Of a stretch of DNA of 64,000 bases, positions 61,301 through 64,000 are shown piece after piece. Source of the stretch: Mycolicibacterium monacense (GTDB lineage Bacteria; Actinomycetota; Actinomycetes; Mycobacteriales; Mycobacteriaceae). Every line of letters begins with the position of its first letter. Positions within the stretch are counted from its first letter, which is position 1. Under the pieces are notes generated by a model. The model saw only the letters and a list, made by a program, of their open reading frames with translations, searched no databases and was not told where the DNA came from. The translations under genes and the position numbers were made by a program. Location: the NCBI RefSeq assembly GCF_010731575.1, contig NZ_AP022617.1, positions 5,518,001 through 5,582,000 of the forward strand, in the 5' to 3' direction.

Positions 61301-62226
61301 GTCAGCTCCAATCCGGCCAGATGCTCCAGCAACAACGCGTTGACCTCGTCGGGCCGCTCCTGCTGGAGCCAGTGGCCTGCACCGTCGAGCAGCACCTCGC
61401 GGTACTCGCCGGTGACGAGGTCGGTCACCCGGTGGCGTGGGGTGAAGCTCAGTACCGGGTCCGCGCTGCCGGCGATGAACAGCGTCGGAACCGTGATGGT
61501 GGCGGCGGGTGTGGTGGCGGTCAGCTCCCAGTTCCGGTCGAAGTTGCGGTACCAGTTCAGCCCGCCGGTGAAGCCGGTGCGGGTGAACACGTCGGCGTAC
61601 TGGTCGAACTCCTCCTGGCTCATCCACTCCGGCAGCGGCGGCAGCGGATTGTCGGCCAGGTCGGGCGCCGGGGCGCTGAAGCCCTCGAGCGCCAGCATGC
61701 GCTGCAGGGACTGCCGGGGGTCGCGGCCGAGGTCGGCGTCGGCCACCCCGGGCTCCTGGAAGTAGAGGATGTAGAAGAAGTGGTCGCCGAAGGTCTTGCG
61801 CCAGATCTGCGTCGGCGGGTCCGAGGCACGAGGAACCGGCGGCACGCTCAGGTTGACCATCCCCGCCACCCGGTCGGGGTACAGCAGCGCGAAGTTGGTG
61901 ACGACCGGGGAGCCCCAGTCGTGTCCGACCACCACCGCGCGCTGTGCGCCGACGTCGTCGAGCAGACCGGCGAGGTCCCCGGTCAGCGCGACGATGTCGT
62001 AGTCGGTGACGGCCTCGGGTCGGCTGGACTCGCCGTAACCGCGCTGATCCGGGGCGATGACGTGGTAACCGGCCTCGGCCAGCACCGGGATCTGATGCCG
62101 CCACGAGTAGGCCAGTTCCGGGAAGCCGTGGGCGAGCACGACGACGGGCGCTCCGCGCTCACCGGCCTCCACGACGCGCAGGCGTACACCGTTGGTGCCG
62201 ACTAACCGTTCGGTCGGGGTGATCAC
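61297..62226 (-). CDS. ephA: Epoxide hydrolase EphA-like
   Basis: 309 residues, near the M. tuberculosis EphA length. HGFPE (33-37), nucleophile Asp103 in GHDWGS and the catalytic His in DGAGHWLQQERP (about 283-294) are present. Lid tyrosines lie in FFYILYFQEPG and NWYRNF. GTG at 62226 matches the family start; the open frame to 62322 is rejected. It leads the operon with the monooxygenase and dehydrogenase. It hydrates epoxides to diols. Confidence 0.93.
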   Translation of the reverse strand: MITPTERLVGTNGVRLRVVEAGERGAPVVVLAHGFPELAYSWRHQIPVLAEAGYHVIAPDQRGYGESSRPEAVTDYDIVALTGDLAGLLDDVGAQRAVVVGHDWGSPVVTNFALLYPDRVAGMVNLSVPPVPRASDPPTQIWRKTFGDHFFYILYFQEPGVADADLGRDPRQSLQRMLALEGFSAPAPDLADNPLPPLPEWMSQEEFDQYADVFTRTGFTGGLNWYRNFDRNWELTATTPAATITVPTLFIAGSADPVLSFTPRHRVTDLVTGEYREVLLDGAGHWLQQERPDEVNALLLEHLAGLELT

Positions 62227-62457
62227 GGTCTCACCCAAGCACACGGGTCCCCGCTGCGGAAGTCGTTTGGAGACGGCCGTGTCCAGTTTTGTGGCGGCCG
62301 GTTCGCCGGGCACGACGGCCACGCCGGTAGGCGGTACGGGAGGACGGCGCTCAACGTCGGGAACAACCGCACGTTGGTCTAGCGGTAGCCTGAACTAATC
62401 CCAGCTGCACGTATCGGAAGGACGTGGCCCGGCGCACCGTCGCGGGCCTAGGAGAAG

Positions 62458-64000
62458 ATGAACCGGAAAAATGTGATCCGCACGCTGATCGTGATCGCGG
62501 TCGTGTTGTTGCTGGGCTGGTCGTTCTTTTATTTCAGTGACGACACCCGTGGATTCAAGCCCGTCGACACCTCGGTGGCGATCTCGCAGATCAACAGCGA
62601 CAACGTCAAGAGCGCCCAGATCGACGATCGTGAACAGCAGCTGCGGCTCGAACTGAAGAGCGGCAACGGCGAGACCGAGGACAGCGACAAGATCCTCACG
62701 AAGTACCCGACCGGGTACGCGGTCACGCTGTTCGAATCGCTGCAGGACAAGAACGTCAAGATCAACACGGTCGTCAACCAGGGCAGCGTGCTGGGGTCAC
62801 TCCTCATCTACATGCTCCCGCTGCTGCTGCTGGTCGCGCTGTTCGTCTTCTTCTCCCGCATGCAGACCGGCGGCCGGATGGGCTTCGGCTTCGGCAAGTC
62901 CAAGGCCAAGCAACTCTCCAAGGACATGCCCAAGACCACCTTCGCCGACGTCGCGGGTGCGGACGAGGCGGTCGAAGAGCTCTACGAGATCAAGGACTTC
63001 CTGCAGAACCCGTCGCGCTACCAGGCGCTGGGCGCGAAGATCCCCAAGGGCGTGTTGCTCTACGGTCCGCCCGGAACCGGTAAGACGCTGCTCGCGCGTG
63101 CGGTCGCCGGTGAAGCGGGTGTCCCGTTCTTCACGATCTCCGGTTCGGACTTCGTCGAGATGTTCGTCGGCGTCGGGGCCTCTCGAGTGCGCGACATGTT
63201 CGAACAGGCCAAGCAGAACAGCCCCTCCATCATCTTCGTCGACGAGATCGACGCGGTCGGCCGCCAGCGCGGCGCCGGCATGGGCGGCGGCCACGACGAA
63301 CGCGAGCAGACGCTGAACCAGCTGCTCGTCGAGATGGACGGATTCGGCGACCGCCAGGGCGTCATCCTCATCGCGGCCACCAACCGGCCCGACATCCTCG
63401 ACCCGGCGCTGCTGCGCCCGGGCCGCTTCGACCGGCAGATCCCGGTCACCAGCCCCGACCTCGCCGGCCGCCGCGCCGTGCTCAAGGTGCACTCGCAGGG
63501 CAAGCCGATGGCCGGTGACGCCGACCTCGACGGGCTGGCCAAGCGCACCGTCGGCATGTCCGGCGCCGACCTGGCCAACGTCATCAACGAGGCCGCGCTG
63601 CTCACTGCCCGCGAGAACGGCACTGTCATCACGGGTCTCGCGCTCGAGGAGGCCGTCGACCGGGTGGTCGGCGGACCCCGCCGCAAGAGCCGCATCATCA
63701 GCGAGCACGAGAAGAAGATCACCGCCTACCACGAGGGTGGCCACACGCTGGCCGCCTGGGCGATGCCCGACATCGAGCCCATCTACAAGGTGACGATCCT
63801 GGCCCGCGGCCGCACCGGCGGCCACGCGGTCGCCGTCCCCGAGGACGACAAGGGTCTGATGACCCGCTCGGAGATGATCTCCCGGCTGGTGTTCGCCATG
63901 GGTGGCCGCGCCGCCGAGGAGCTCGTGTTCCGCGAACCGACCACCGGCGCGGTGTCCGACATCCAGCAGGCCACCAAGATCGCGCGGGCGATGGTCACCG
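62458..64000 (+). CDS. ftsH: FtsH membrane AAA+ metalloprotease, C-terminus cut by window edge
   Basis: 514 complete codons are visible. Membrane helix (about 7-24), small exported domain, second helix (about 110-129), then AAA+ with GPPGTGKT (203-210), Walker B IIFVDEID (about 259-266) and the second region of homology with an arginine finger. The protease zinc site HEGGH is at 425-429. A short-spaced AGGAG precedes ATG 62458. It degrades membrane and regulatory proteins. It is divergent from ephA across 231 bases in which I see no firm promoter. Confidence 0.97.
   Translation, partial: MNRKNVIRTLIVIAVVLLLGWSFFYFSDDTRGFKPVDTSVAISQINSDNVKSAQIDDREQQLRLELKSGNGETEDSDKILTKYPTGYAVTLFESLQDKNVKINTVVNQGSVLGSLLIYMLPLLLLVALFVFFSRMQTGGRMGFGFGKSKAKQLSKDMPKTTFADVAGADEAVEELYEIKDFLQNPSRYQALGAKIPKGVLLYGPPGTGKTLLARAVAGEAGVPFFTISGSDFVEMFVGVGASRVRDMFEQAKQNSPSIIFVDEIDAVGRQRGAGMGGGHDEREQTLNQLLVEMDGFGDRQGVILIAATNRPDILDPALLRPGRFDRQIPVTSPDLAGRRAVLKVHSQGKPMAGDADLDGLAKRTVGMSGADLANVINEAALLTARENGTVITGLALEEAVDRVVGGPRRKSRIISEHEKKITAYHEGGHTLAAWAMPDIEPIYKVTILARGRTGGHAVAVPEDDKGLMTRSEMISRLVFAMGGRAAEELVFREPTTGAVSDIQQATKIARAMVT

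Overview
The window is high-GC actinobacterial DNA whose gene content and order match a mycobacterium. The run ponA2, whiB4, two ArsA-type ATPases, RidA, beta-lactamase-fold hydrolase, crp, nth, marP, ephE, acs, tad genes, cspA, topA, membrane adenylyl cyclase, holB follows the M. tuberculosis Rv3683-to-Rv3644 block in reverse orientation. The run ppa, dacB, zincin, tilS, hpt, lpqG, ephA, ftsH follows Rv3628 to Rv3610. The extra genes (allantoicase, a Pls-like synthetase, TerC, an EspA/EspE-like protein) and the lack of PE/PPE genes suggest an environmental, probably fast-growing Mycolicibacterium. Species cannot be fixed from the sequence alone. Rv numbers are recalled from memory, not searched.

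Layout. 1-16.8 kb: cell-wall and stress housekeeping (partial metallophosphoesterase, PonA2, WhiB4, tandem ArsA-like ATPases, Crp, Nth, thioredoxin-like protein, Nudix CoA pyrophosphatase, the acid-resistance protease MarP, EphE, secreted protease, Acs). 16.8-27.3 kb: the actinobacterial helicase/secretion neighbourhood (Ssd, TadA, TadB, TadC, Flp pilin, two TadE-like proteins, PAS-like protein, DECH helicase). Two small RNAs lie in its flanking gaps: an Ms1/MTS2823-type RNA and a 6C RNA. 27.6-34.6 kb: CspA, TopA, a membrane adenylyl cyclase, DNA polymerase III delta prime and tRNA-Thr(CGT). Synteny breaks at the tRNA.

34.6-53.6 kb is accessory. It holds a carboxymuconolactone-decarboxylase-like protein; a lipoprotein paired with an EspA/EspE-like putative type VII substrate; and a tightly overlapping five-gene minus-strand operon. 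That operon encodes a Pls/PosA-type synthetase of 1311 residues, an M1 aminopeptidase, a MOP-type flippase, GalE and a GT-C-like membrane protein. It is the best candidate for an undescribed system. Next to it, terC has a yybP-ykoY-type manganese riboswitch whose 3' closing strand is exactly complementary to the terC ribosome binding site. Then come an aldehyde dehydrogenase, a second membrane metallophosphoesterase, allantoicase and a UraD-like protein.

53.7-64 kb returns to conserved genes: Ppa, the DacB carboxypeptidase, a zincin, TilS, Hpt, an LpqG-like lipoprotein, an ephA/luciferase-like monooxygenase/dehydrogenase operon, and the 5' part of ftsH. Many neighbours overlap by four bases (ATGA or GTGA). 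In three places the overlap reads CTGA or no standard start is available. Two short dispersed repeats also occur, one of them inside two different coding sequences.
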